A stretch of DNA of 64,000 bases from Antedon mediterranea (taxonomy: Eukaryota > Echinodermata > Crinoidea > Comatulida > Antedonidae): assembly GCF_964355755.1 (NCBI RefSeq), contig NC_092673.1, positions 16,559,001 to 16,623,000 of the forward strand. Reading direction: 5' to 3'. Under the pieces are notes generated by a model that did no database searches, was not told the DNA's origin, and saw nothing but the letters and a program-made list of their open reading frames with translations. The position numbers were made by a program, and so were the translations under genes. This document shows positions 52,611 through 62,900 of the stretch, in pieces (position 1 is the stretch's first letter; each line of letters starts with the position of its first letter).

Positions 52611-53485
52611 ATAAAAAACAAATAATTCTGATTCTATTTCTGTTTATTGCAAACAAGTCATTATGTACGTCGTCGCAGGTTGGTTACCTGAAAGACATAA
52701 ATTATAGAAACGATGCACACGATACGTACGTTGTTATTCCAGACGACGCGTTAAACGTTTCCTCGTGCATTTCCTCTAGTCTCGAGAGTATTAGTTATGA
52801 TGAAGTGTTTGTATCGAACGTGACTGTGCGACCGTTGTGCGGTAAAGGCATCATAGTGACAGCGAATGATTGCACGTCGTTTTTGATCGGTGATCACGTT
52901 CACGTACAAGACTTTTCGTTTAAATGCAACAACTGGTCGCGTTCGTCGTCTGCGCTGCGTCTCACAGGAGTCGGACGCGTGTACAACGTTACATTGGAGC
53001 GTCTCGGTGTACACGGTGGTGGTGGTGGTGGTGGTGGTGATGATGATGATGTAATGAATATCGATTCAGCGCCACCGCCCATACTCGTTCACGTATCACC
53101 GCTGTTGTCTGAAGAAACGTTGCGGGTACACAACGTGAGTTTAAACTCGATCGTCGGTGGCTCTGTTGTGTTGAATCGACTGTATGGCTCGATGACAGTG
53201 TCTAGATCTACGCTCGTCGAGCGTGTAGAGTGTGTTCGACTGGAACTCATCAGAAACGCCACCAAACTATTGGACTGGGACCGATGGATGTCGTTAGGCT
53301 GCTCCAGTACTGTACACGAAGACGACTGTGATTGTACACTAGAATTGATTACCTGTTGTACAGCGTTTTTAGTAGCGATCGTGTCTGTCTACGCAATATG
53401 CGCTGGAGCCAGAATGCACGTGCATAACCGCAAAGTGGCTGAAAGTGCTCTGGCCGAAGATCATTCATTTCATCAATCAAAGTGA
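52607..53485 (+). CDS. Type I membrane glycoprotein, 292 aa
   Basis: ATG 52607 overlaps the stop of the F-box gene. A clear signal peptide (IILILFLFIANKSLC, cleavage near residue 21) is followed by an ectodomain with several N-glycosylation sequons (NVS, NVT, NWS, NVT, NVS, NAT) and Cys pairs, a GGT/GAT-coded Gly-Asp run (53011-53049), one membrane segment (CCTAFLVAIVSVYAICAGA, about residues 246-265) and a short basic cytoplasmic tail. An envelope or surface glycoprotein of unknown family. Its last 13 bp overlap the antiparallel gene at 53473. Confidence 0.82.
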   Translation: MNKKQIILILFLFIANKSLCTSSQVGYLKDINYRNDAHDTYVVIPDDALNVSSCISSSLESISYDEVFVSNVTVRPLCGKGIIVTANDCTSFLIGDHVHVQDFSFKCNNWSRSSSALRLTGVGRVYNVTLERLGVHGGGGGGGGDDDDVMNIDSAPPPILVHVSPLLSEETLRVHNVSLNSIVGGSVVLNRLYGSMTVSRSTLVERVECVRLELIRNATKLLDWDRWMSLGCSSTVHEDDCDCTLELITCCTAFLVAIVSVYAICAGARMHVHNRKVAESALAEDHSFHQSK

Positions 53486-54168
53486 AAAAAATGTTTGATT
53501 CGTTTTGCAAAGCGTCCGCGCGTCAAAGAATGACCGCCGGGATCAAGTCTGTGTAACTGATAGCACATTTCTCGATGCAAAGTTCTAAAGATGCGTTTTA
53601 ATGTGGCCATATAATGAGAGACGAGAGGCCAAGTATTGTACAAAACCACGACGGATATGATAAGATATCGCCGAATCACGTCCAAGATTAGATTTAGATG
53701 AAAGGCAAAGCAGATATCGTCCTGATAACTGACGGAGCAGTCACCGTGCGTCGGTTGCCATACGAGTAGATTCATTGGATAATAGACAAGATAACGAGTG
53801 AACGTTATCGAGTAAAACCATCGCATTTTGTCACAGAAAACGTATCCCATCGTTCTGTGAAATCCGTAACGTACGACTTGATACCAAGTTTGAAAAGCTT
53901 CGCATCCGTCGATGGTGTGCCACAGAGCCTGGAATTGATGCATGTACACGCGTAAACTTTTCTTCTTGGCTTGACTGATGATGATTCGCTCCACTTGTTT
54001 CGTTACAGCGGACAATACTTTACATACGTTGCCGACGATGGCTCTGGACGCTACGATGACATAACTGATGAGACTGAACGTTATGAAAAGTATGATAGAT
54101 ATGTAGAAATACGGTTGAATGGGCAACCATCGATAAGCGCATTCGAACAAGGCCAGTTTAATGCCCAT
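53473..54168 (-). CDS. Membrane protein, 231 aa
   Basis: ATG 54168 (MGIKLALFEC). A strong membrane segment at about residues 20-42 (FYISIILFITFSLISYVIVA), a likely second around 105-125 and a third near 158-175 (YLIISVVVLYNTW). Cys residues between them (GDCSVSYQDDIC) recall those in the 341-aa membrane protein (a C-G/S-V-S-Y-x-D pattern), so the two may be distantly related. The C-terminus is basic. Unknown function. Confidence 0.72.
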   Translation of the reverse strand: MGIKLALFECAYRWLPIQPYFYISIILFITFSLISYVIVASRAIVGNVCKVLSAVTKQVERIIISQAKKKSLRVYMHQFQALWHTIDGCEAFQTWYQVVRYGFHRTMGYVFCDKMRWFYSITFTRYLVYYPMNLLVWQPTHGDCSVSYQDDICFAFHLNLILDVIRRYLIISVVVLYNTWPLVSHYMATLKRIFRTLHREMCYQLHRLDPGGHSLTRGRFAKRIKHFFHFD

Positions 54169-54208
54169 AGTGTAGTGCGTGTGTGCGGTGGTTTTTTTTT
54201 TGTTTTTT

Positions 54209-54595
54209 TTAGAGACAAGCCTGAACGTACGCTAACATCGCTGCCGATACACCACCGACGTACCGATACTCACACGAGAATCCGAAACGATCGTTGGGAC
54301 ACACGCAATAGTTACCGTCTGCGGCGTCAGAGTATACACATCGGCCATTATGCGCTGTACACATCGTGCAGTTTACTGTTGTTTTAGGAATCGATTGTTT
54401 GCACACGGCTCCGGAGACGCCATCGCCTACACACACGCAATATTTCGATACACCATCGTACTCCATTCGTCCACTGATGCCACACAACCGTTCGTTGCAT
54501 GCGCTATTTCTTCCACGGGACACGTAGACAAGTAGCAACGTTATGCATACGATTGTCAACAAAGTGATAGTGATAGTTTTGACTTCTAGAATCAT
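54209..54595 (-). CDS. Single-pass membrane protein with two EGF-like modules, 128 aa
   Basis: ATG 54595 (MILEVKTITI). Residues 7-26 form a signal-anchor. The outside part has two Cys-rich modules; the second (CTMCTAHNGRCVY...YCVCPNDRFGFSC) has the EGF spacing C-x2-C-x6-C-x9-C-x-C-x8-C. The first (CNERLCG...YCVCVGDGVSGAVC) is similar. Such modules usually mediate protein contacts, and viral EGF-like proteins are known in several families. On the same strand as the next two small membrane genes. Confidence 0.8.
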   Translation of the reverse strand: MILEVKTITITLLTIVCITLLLVYVSRGRNSACNERLCGISGRMEYDGVSKYCVCVGDGVSGAVCKQSIPKTTVNCTMCTAHNGRCVYSDAADGNYCVCPNDRFGFSCEYRYVGGVSAAMLAYVQACL

Positions 54596-54604
54596 AGTTT
54601 ATTA

Positions 54605-54844
54605 TTATACAATTAGTGTTTGTTTACTGTGTTTGGTTTGTAAATGGAAGGTGCTTTTTTTTTTTGTTAATATTCTCGCGTAATGTACGACCAATGCTAT
54701 TAATAACAGAATCAATAGCAAACAAATAGTGCTGACGATACAACATACAGTATTTATGCGTGTATAAACAAACGAATCCATGTCTTTCTCACTCTCTCTC
54801 TCTCTCTCTCCTCCCTCGACATTCTCAATCACATTTATAGTCAT
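54605..54844 (-). CDS. Small single-pass membrane protein, 58-79 aa
   Basis: The start is ATG 54844 (79 aa) or, more likely, ATG 54781 (58 aa, MDSFVYTRIN), since the longer N-terminus is coded by a TC run. A long hydrophobic segment CCIVSTICLLLILLLIALVV is followed by a basic tail. Its upstream region is duplicated at 57200-57380 and 62350-62510, where the coding part is lost. Confidence 0.55.
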   Translation of the reverse strand: MTINVIENVEGGERERESEKDMDSFVYTRINTVCCIVSTICLLLILLLIALVVHYARILTKKKSTFHLQTKHSKQTLIV

Positions 54845-55340
54845 AACATTCTGTCGTCGTCATCACGTTGAAAGAGAGAAAAACACAATATATATTTTTT
54901 TCTTTCAAACGTTTAATTTTATTGTCACTACTGTACTATTACTACAATGTTTATTGCTGCATTGAATTGATTACTACTACAATATAATTTTAAGTTTTCT
55001 CAATGGATTCGTTGTTACTACGATTTAGTGTTACTGTCAAGAGGTATCTTTCTATAAAACTATAGCAAGTTCGGTATACGTTTCTGTCTGCAGAAATGAT
55101 GTACATATAGTATAGAGTGTGCTATATAGAGTATCTTGTGTAAACATGTTTTGCCAACCGAAATGTTTAGTCTAGTGACTTTAACGTTGCGCACAGCCAT
55201 CGGTTCAAGGTGTGTCAAGGACATGCATTTTTTTTTTCAATAGTTGAGAGAGAATATTTAGAGGGTTAGGTTTGTATAATTAGAAAGTACACTATCATGT
55301 AGCACAATTAAATATTTTTTTATTATTATTATAATATTAA
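54845..55340. other. Intergenic, nothing recognised
   Basis: AT-rich upstream flank of the small membrane gene. Parts resemble 57290-57440 (AATCACATTTATA/CGTTTAATTGTATTATCACT blocks). No ORF. Confidence 0.4.
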
Positions 55341-55677
55341 TCTCCATTCTTTAAGCTTTCGAAAAAATAATGTAACTTGCTTTATAATTTCTTTCAAGGC
55401 AATTAAGATATGACCCGATTTCAACAAAGCACTTCCGAATTCAACAAAGCACTTCCGAATTCAATAGATTATCAACAATTAGAAAACAGCCTTTGAAGAT
55501 TTTACACCCTTAAACAATGAAACCTTAGTCTCTTGCGCTTTATAAATGTTATTTATTATTTATTATTATTAATACGAATAAAGATTACACTTTAATTTCT
55601 TTTAATTTTATTATCATCTTCATATATAAAATCAACAATTAAAAATGCATAATTTTTATTGATTAATGGATTATTTT
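55341..55677 (-). repeat. Third, shortened copy of the 28.3-kb repeat segment
   Basis: Blocks AACAGCCTTTGAAG (55483), TACGAATAAAGATTACACTT (55573) and GATTAATGGATTATTTT (55661) match the inverted copy at 47.2-48.0 kb, with an internal deletion around 55500-55570. It breaks off where the next inverted-repeat element begins. Confidence 0.7.
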
Positions 55678-57177
55678 AGTCCAGTCAAAAAATCACCCTC
55701 ACCATGGTATAAGAACGTACCCTAATAAAATTTCATCCGTAGGTTCTATGTATATAGGTAATAACATTTCTTGATGTTGCGTCTTGCAAAACTTGGGATT
55801 TTACGAGAAAATTAGACTTAATATTATTAGAAAGTATTTAATACTTAAAAAAGGAGAATTGGGTAATACAGTATGTAGTTTCTCGCGAATCTTACATCAC
55901 ACTCCAACATTCTCACTCTCTCTTTTATTTAGTGGAAAAACACTTTAACTTTAGAATGCTTTGAATTCTGGAAGACGACTTCGAACTTAAAGAATCGTCA
56001 TGAATGAAGTTTATTGGCTCAAACTTCACACATCGGTACGATGTGAAGGCCAGACGGATTCAGAGAGGATCAAACCGGCTCCTCCTCCCCATTGGCAGTG
56101 GGCAGCGGTGGGTGGCGGCGGGTGAAAGGGGAAAATGAAAAATGTTGATTCAGACGAATGCCAACCAGCCCCTTTGATACGCTCTTAATAATTGTTGGAA
56201 AGTGAAAGTAGGTCTACTTGAGGTAGTATCTTTCGTATAGGAGGCGCGCCTACGCGAAATGGATTATCCTTAAATAATTGGTTCTTACTCTAATTAAGAT
56301 TATAATCGCGAATGATAGTTCAAAATATGCAATGCATTGTGATATTCACGCAAGTAGGCCTAATGCTGTGGAAAAAAAAGAATGTCCAAAATAAAACCAG
56401 CGGAACTATCTATCATTACGCTTCAGCAGATATACAAATATACACTTAATCCATCATGATGGTATACTGGAGGTTGTAATGTGTTTAAATATATACAATC
56501 CGTTTTTCCATGATAAAAAATATAAATACATTTGTGAAAATATAATAATAATATTCTGCCTCTTGCAGAGGCAATAACTAACAAACCGCATCGGGTTTCG
56601 TATATTAATGCCGTGTACTGTGTAACCATCCGGCCATACAAGTCCGATAAAAGTATGACAAAAACCGCATCGGGTTTCGTATATTAATGCCTTGTATATA
56701 TATAATCATCCATACAAGTCCGATAAAAGTATGACGCGTGAGGGCGCACTTTATTCTATGAAAGGCCATTTTGATTTGTACATTTTTAAACACATATCTG
56801 TAAATATTTTAGTTTATAATTGGGTTTTGTTTATAATTTTATGTATTTTATTATACAATTTATTGTAAACTATATTTAAATTTTTGTATAAACTATTAAT
56901 TTTGTAGGTTTTTAGCTTTGTTAATGCATTTTTCAACGGGCGCTAACGGCGTCTCGTAATTTCAGTCACGCTTCGTCGCATTTGCTGTACACAATAATAC
57001 GACATGAGGCGGTTATAAATTGGGTATAAAAAGTCTAATTTTCTCGTAAAATCCCAAGTTTTGCAAGACGCAACCATCAAGAAATGTTATTACCTATATA
57101 CATAGAACCTACGGATGAAATTTAATTAGGGTACGTTCTTATACCATGGTGAGGGTGATTTTTTGACTGGACTGACG
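55676..57177. mobile_element. Inverted-repeat element with ~145-bp arms
   Basis: The left arm 55676-55821 (AGTCCAGTCAAAAAATCACC...) matches the reverse complement of 57032-57177 almost perfectly, including the CCATGGTATAAGAACGTACC and AAACTTGGGATTTTACGAGA blocks. A one-sided third copy of the right arm is at 62173-62318. The ~1.2 kb between the arms has no ORF with gene-like features. It could be a non-autonomous transposon or an inverted segmental repeat; no target duplication was found. Confidence 0.6.
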
Positions 57178-57640
57178 GTGTCAATATCCATGGGTGTCTA
57201 AGCAAACCGTATCCATGTCTCTCTCTCTCTCTCTTTATTTCTTCATCAACATTCTCACAATCACATAAAATTCTGTCGTCGTCGTCGTCATCGCGTTGGA
57301 AGAGAGAAAAAACACAATATTTTTTTTTTCTTTCAAACGTTTAATTGTATTATCACTACTATTACTACAATGTTTGTTGCGGCATTGAATTGATTATTAC
57401 TACACTACAATTTTTAGTTTTCTTAATGAATTCGTTGTTACTATTATATTGAGGTAGACGCAACGTTAAAATTGCATTGAGTTGTACAATAAATTATAAA
57501 TAGAAATAATCAAACGTTTAATTATTATTATTATCACTACTAATATTACTACTACAATTACGGCATTGATTTGTACAATAAAAAATTACTAATACAAAAT
57601 AAACTACAAAAACAACAACAATGTTTTTTTTTTTTTAAAG
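57178..57640. repeat. Duplicated upstream region of the small membrane gene
   Basis: 57185-57440 resembles 54760-55010 (ATCCATGTCTCTCTCTC, TTCTGTCGTCGTC and CAAACGTTTAATTGTATTAT blocks) and 62330-62525. No coding capacity. Confidence 0.55.
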
Positions 57641-59215
57641 TCAATGGATTCGTTGTTTTTTCTTAATATTGCCGCATTGAGGAAGACGCTTTCGTTTTGT
57701 CAGTTGTTGGCGCATCTCATCACGCAAAGTATCGGCCATCGAAAGCAAACTGTCTTGAAACGTAGAAACCATATCGGTTTCTCGTTTTTGCATATTTTCT
57801 ATTACTTGTTGATATTTGATTTCTCTTTCTTCCGATTTGGTGATGTGATTTTGGAATTCTATCAACATGTTATTGAATTGTGTTTGTAAAGTACTCAATT
57901 TGGTCTCTGTTTCGCGTAAATCTTGGCGTGCCTGCTCCAATTGGCTTATCAGTTGTTGAATGCCAATGTTAGATGAGGGTATATTATTTACATCACTAAT
58001 AAAACCTCTTGTTGAAGGATACTTGTCTATTAGAGAATCTTTTAAGATTCGTTTTCGTTTGTACTCACATTTTTCTTTTAATTTCGTCATTTGATCTGAT
58101 ATCTGAAGAATGTTTATTATGGCAGTCCAATCACTGCTTGCATGTGATTCCATCGCTCGTCCAACAAATCTAGCAAATAGTGTTTTGTTGATTGAATTGG
58201 TTTTGGCAATATTCGCAATGGCGGTGGCAACACCATTCTTTTTCTCCGATGCGCACGGTGTGGAAAAGGCACCGTGCAAAGTTATGGGATACTTCATGTC
58301 CGCACCGCAGTGATAGGTTCTTTTTTCTTGTTTATGCAATAACAATATACGGTTGTTGTTGGTCACCGTAATTTGCAACTCTTCCAGTTTACCGTTGTCC
58401 AATTCGTTATCCAGAGTCAACTCTAGTCGCATGCGTCGTTTTACAGTTATCGGCATGATGGCGGCCGTATAGACAACTCCATTTGGAGTTCTAAGTCGAA
58501 CGCCATTCATCGGCGGCGACGACGACGACGACGACGACGCAACATCATCATCGCATTGTGGACTGTAGAGACAGCCGAGTGCCATATAGAAACAAATACG
58601 TTTCACGTCGCCATTTATTATGTCAAAAATCGGCACGGGCATCGTCGATACATCGGCGCCGACAAAGTCAGCAACACAGTTTTTATTTCGTGAAGAAACG
58701 TTCATAAACACGTTGTCCCTACCGTATTGCTGCATTATTGTTTTCCTATTGTCTTCTCCAAGTACACTCATGACTTGATTTTCAATTGTAGATTCGACAA
58801 GTCGCGATGATTCCAGAACACTTGCAACAACCGCGTACTCTTCTTCACCGTCCGTACACATCAATAACATTGGCATCTCGTGCATACGTCCTTTTGCCTT
58901 TTGCAAAGATCCGATCATTCGACCGTATGATTGCGTTAGTGTATGTTCAGATCCATCGCAGAAAGCAATTAGTTTACCGAGACTGCCTCGAACATTTATC
59001 ATCGTGTTTGCCTTTGTTGATTCTTGCGGCGTCGGTGGTGGTGGTGATGGGTGTGGTTGTTGTTCTGATGCTATATCATCTTCTTGTTGGTACTCCATGA
59101 AAACTGGTTCGACCGGGTCTTGCAATTCCAACATTGCCGTCTTTAATATGTCGTCGTCTGTTGAATTGAACGCTAATAGGTTTTCTAAAAACATGTCCAT
59201 ATCGCAATGATCCAT
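57641..59215 (-). CDS. Hypothetical protein with coiled coil and nuclear signal, 524 aa
   Basis: ATG 59215 (MDHCDMDMFLENLL); the frame extends upstream only to TTG and past the TATA box. An acidic, hydrophobic N-terminus (residues 1-50) looks like a transactivation-type segment. A proline run follows (HPSPPPPTPQ), then a globular middle with a six-Ser run (58518-58535). Residues about 410-500 are a long coiled coil (LISQLEQARQDLRETETKL). The tail TKRKRLPQCGNIKKKQRIH is a good bipartite nuclear signal. A nuclear regulator or capsid-associated protein is plausible, not shown. Confidence 0.8.
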   Translation of the reverse strand: MDHCDMDMFLENLLAFNSTDDDILKTAMLELQDPVEPVFMEYQQEDDIASEQQPHPSPPPPTPQESTKANTMINVRGSLGKLIAFCDGSEHTLTQSYGRMIGSLQKAKGRMHEMPMLLMCTDGEEEYAVVASVLESSRLVESTIENQVMSVLGEDNRKTIMQQYGRDNVFMNVSSRNKNCVADFVGADVSTMPVPIFDIINGDVKRICFYMALGCLYSPQCDDDVASSSSSSSPPMNGVRLRTPNGVVYTAAIMPITVKRRMRLELTLDNELDNGKLEELQITVTNNNRILLLHKQEKRTYHCGADMKYPITLHGAFSTPCASEKKNGVATAIANIAKTNSINKTLFARFVGRAMESHASSDWTAIINILQISDQMTKLKEKCEYKRKRILKDSLIDKYPSTRGFISDVNNIPSSNIGIQQLISQLEQARQDLRETETKLSTLQTQFNNMLIEFQNHITKSEEREIKYQQVIENMQKRETDMVSTFQDSLLSMADTLRDEMRQQLTKRKRLPQCGNIKKKQRIH

Positions 59216-59252
59216 GATGACTACTGACGAATGCACGGTGAGCGAGTTAACG

Positions 59253-59260
59253 TATATATA
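59253..59260 (-). promoter_or_regulatory. TATA box of the 524-aa gene
   Basis: TATATATA lies 38-45 bp before ATG 59215 on the minus strand. The divergent IFITM-like gene starts 187 bp away. Confidence 0.55.
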
Positions 59261-59401
59261 GACCCAAACAGCCAATCAACGTCCAGCTTGAATAAGCGGT
59301 GTTGACTACCATTTGAAGATGATGCGTTGTTTTTTTGTTGTTTTTTTTGTTCACGCTGCTGTTTTTCGTAATGCAATAAGAGTATCGATTAGAGTGTATT
59401 T

Positions 59402-59843
59402 GTGTACGTGTACATTGGAGAGAAAGAGAATGCTTTTGTCATGCAATCTGTTTCCCGTATAGTGGCGAGAAGACCTAACAATTACCTGATTTCAGCTATA
59501 CTCGTGACTTTATTATGCTGTATTCCATTCGGTATTATAGGAATCGTGTACAGCGTAGATGTAAGTAATCTATTTCCTCTACAACCTCATCCCATCACCA
59601 CTTTTTTTTAAATTTTTTTAATCTATTTTAGTTTCTATTCTTTTACTTTTACAGAGTTCGAGAAAGTTCGACTACGGTGACAGTGAGGGTGCAGCCAGAT
59701 CAGCACGATCGGCAAAGAGATGGTCTATTGCAGGATTGCTGTTTGGAATCATCATCATCGTCGTCGTTTGCATCATATGGACCTTGAACTCAAGTCTACC
59801 TAATCATTCCACTCACCCTCCTTCGTTACAAGACATCATGTGA
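59402..59843 (+). CDS. IFITM/CD225 (dispanin) family membrane protein, two exons
   Basis: Exon 1 is 59402-59560 (or from ATG 59441), a 94-bp intron follows (59561-59654, GTAAGT...TTTTACAG), exon 2 is 59655-59843. Product 115 aa (102 aa from the later ATG). Exon 1 gives the intramembrane segment NYLISAILVTLLCCIPFGII with the double Cys and then YSVD at its end. Exon 2 carries the GD-x-x-x-A-x-x-S-x-x-A-K-x-W linker and a second membrane helix. The intron sits right after the YSV motif, the same place as in vertebrate IFITM genes. IFITMs restrict virus entry at membranes in vertebrates; other dispanins have neuronal or unknown roles. AATAAA follows at 59938. Confidence 0.85.
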
Positions 59844-59959
59844 TTCAAGCGAGAGGCAGTTGAAAACATTTGTATTTGATAATACATATATAACAGCGTT
59901 GTTGTTGTTGAATGATTATGTTTTTTTTTTTTTCAAAAATAAATAATATGTGCATATAA

Positions 59960-62900
59960 ATAAGAAATGACCAAGTTTAATGCGTTTACAATAAAATACA
60001 TGCACTGTCCTTGGTGCGTGGGTATTGAAGAATAGTTTTGTCATAAAACTGTTAAAGATCATTTCATACATCGAATGAATGCAATTGTCTTAAACGGCAA
60101 GTTAGATATTATAACGCGCCTCCTATAATGCGCACCTTTGGCAACTGTATCGGTATTGAAAATGTTTTGGCATCGTTTGCCATCGTATAATGAACCTTGG
60201 TATCAAGTTCTAAACCAATTTCAACTCACCCTCCTTCGTTAAAAGATTATCATGTGATTGAGAGCGGTAGAGGTAATGAATTACTATTTCCTAATTTTAT
60301 ATACTGTAACATCTAAATGAACATTCTAGAATGTGTTTAGATTTTAAGAAACCGTGTATAATAATTATTATAAAAACATTCCAAAAGTATCTATTATTTT
60401 TGTTCTAAAGAATTATCGAACGAATGATTGATGATGACCAATGACCATGACACTGTCCTCCTTTGTGCTGGGTGTATTGAAGAATAATTTTCTCATAAAA
60501 CGGTTAAAGGGTCATTTCATATATCGACCAAATGCAAACGGGTACCAGTTTTCTGTCTCTTTTTTGTTCTAAAGAATTATCGATGACAGATGACCAAGTT
60601 GAATGCGTTTACAATAACAGCCACGCACTGTCCTCTTTGGTGCGCGTGTATTGAAGAATAATTTTCTCATAAAACTGTTAAAAGGGTCATTTCATACATC
60701 CAATGAATGCAAACGGGTACCAGTTTTCTGTCTCTTTTTTGTTCTAAACAATGATGACAGATGACCAAGTTGAAAGCGTTTACAATAAGAGACATGCATT
60801 GTCCATTGGTGCGGGAGTATTGAAGAATGGTTTTGTCATACAACTGTTAAAGGGTCATTTCATACATCGAACCAATGCAATTGTCTTAAACGGCAAGTTA
60901 GATAATATATCTCGCCTATAATGCGTGCCTCTGCCACTCGGTATTGAATATGTTTAACCGTCATCATAAAATTTTCCAACATTATACAGTAACATGTACA
61001 TGGACATTCTAGAATGTGTTTAGATTTTAAGAAACCGTGTATAATAATTATTATAAGAACAATTAGAAACAATCCAAAAGTATGATTAGAAACTGTAATA
61101 CCAATAGAGTAAGAAGTATCATCTAGAAGGTTACGAACATATCGTATACAAGGAAGAAGAGGGAACGGGTAGTGTTCTCTCTCCGTTTGGGTGAACTGAA
61201 TGCTTGAAAACATTGACTCGCGCTGTTTCCTGAAGTATGCTATCATTAGAAACTGTAATCGAATAGAATAAGAAGTATGATCTGGAAAGTTATAAACATT
61301 ATTGTATATATACAACAGGCGACGAATGCACGGCATGTATGCCTCTTATTGATTGCACGACCGTATCAACTCGATCGGTAAAGAGACGGTGTATGTATCT
61401 ACATGAACATTCTAGAATAAGAGTGTGTTTGGATTTAAGAAACCATGTATAATAATTATACAACGCGCGATGAATGCACGGCATGTTATGCATGTTACTG
61501 ATTGCGCGGCTTACTCAACTTAACATTGACTATAATCGCGAATAAACAATGCATTGTGATATCCGCGCAAGTAATGCTGTTAAAAAAAGAATGTCCAGAA
61601 TATAGGCTAACCAGACAACTAGGAGATCATTACGCTTTAGCAGATACAATACGGCGCTTCACTTAATCCATCATGATGGTAGACTGGAGGTTGTAATGTG
61701 TTTAAATATATACAATCCTTTTTTTGTTTCCATGATAAAAACTAGAAATACATTTGTGAAAATATAATAATAAAAGTCTGCCTCTTGCAGAGGCAATAAA
61801 CTAACAAACCGCATCGGGTTTCGTATATTAATGCCTTGTATATATATAATCATCCATACAAGTCCGATAAAAGTATGACGCGTGAGGGCGCACTTTATTC
61901 TATGAAAGGCCATTTTGATTTGTACATTTTTAAACACATATCTGTAAATATTTTAGTTTATAATTGGGTTTTCTTTATAATTTTATGTATTTTATTATAC
62001 AATTTATTGTAAACTATATTTAAATTTTTGTATAAACTATTAATTTTGTAGGTTTTTAGCTTTGTTAATGCATTTTTCAACGGGCGCTAACGGCGTCTCG
62101 TAATTTCAGTCACGCTTCGTCGCATTCGCTGTACACAATAATACGACATGAGGCGGTTATAAATTGGGTATAACAAGTCTAATTTTCTCGTAAAATCCCA
62201 AGTTTTGCAAGACGCAACCATCAAGAAATGTTATTACCTATATACATAGAACCTACGGATGAAATTTTATTAGGGTACGTTCTTATACCATGGTGAGGGT
62301 GATTTTTTGACTGGACTCAACATTCAATATCCATGGGTGTCTAAGCAAACCGTATCCATGTCTCTCTCTCTCTCTCTCTCTTTATCAACATTCTCACAAT
62401 CACATAACATTCTGTCGTCGTCGTCATCGCGTTGGAAGAGAGAAAAAACACAATATTTTTTTTTTCTTTCAAACGTTTAATTGTATTATCACTACTATTA
62501 CTACAAATTGCGGCATTGAATTGATTAAATGAATGCAAACGGGTACCAGTTTTCTGTCTCTTTTTTGTTCTAAAGAATTATCGATGACAGATGACCAAGT
62601 CGAATGCGTTTACAATAACAGACACGCACTGTCCTCTTTGGTGCGCGTGTATTGAAGAATAATTTTCTCATAAAACTGTTAAAAGGGTCATTTCATACAT
62701 CCAATGAATGCAAACGGGTACCAGTTTTCTGTCTCTTTTTTGTTCTAAACAATGATGACAGATGACCAAGTTGAAAGCGTTTACAATAAGAGACATGCAT
62801 TGTCCATTGGTGCGGGAGTATTGAAGAATGGTTTTGTCATACAACTGTTAAAGGGTCATTTCATACATCGAACAAATGCAATTGTCTTAAACGGCAAGTT

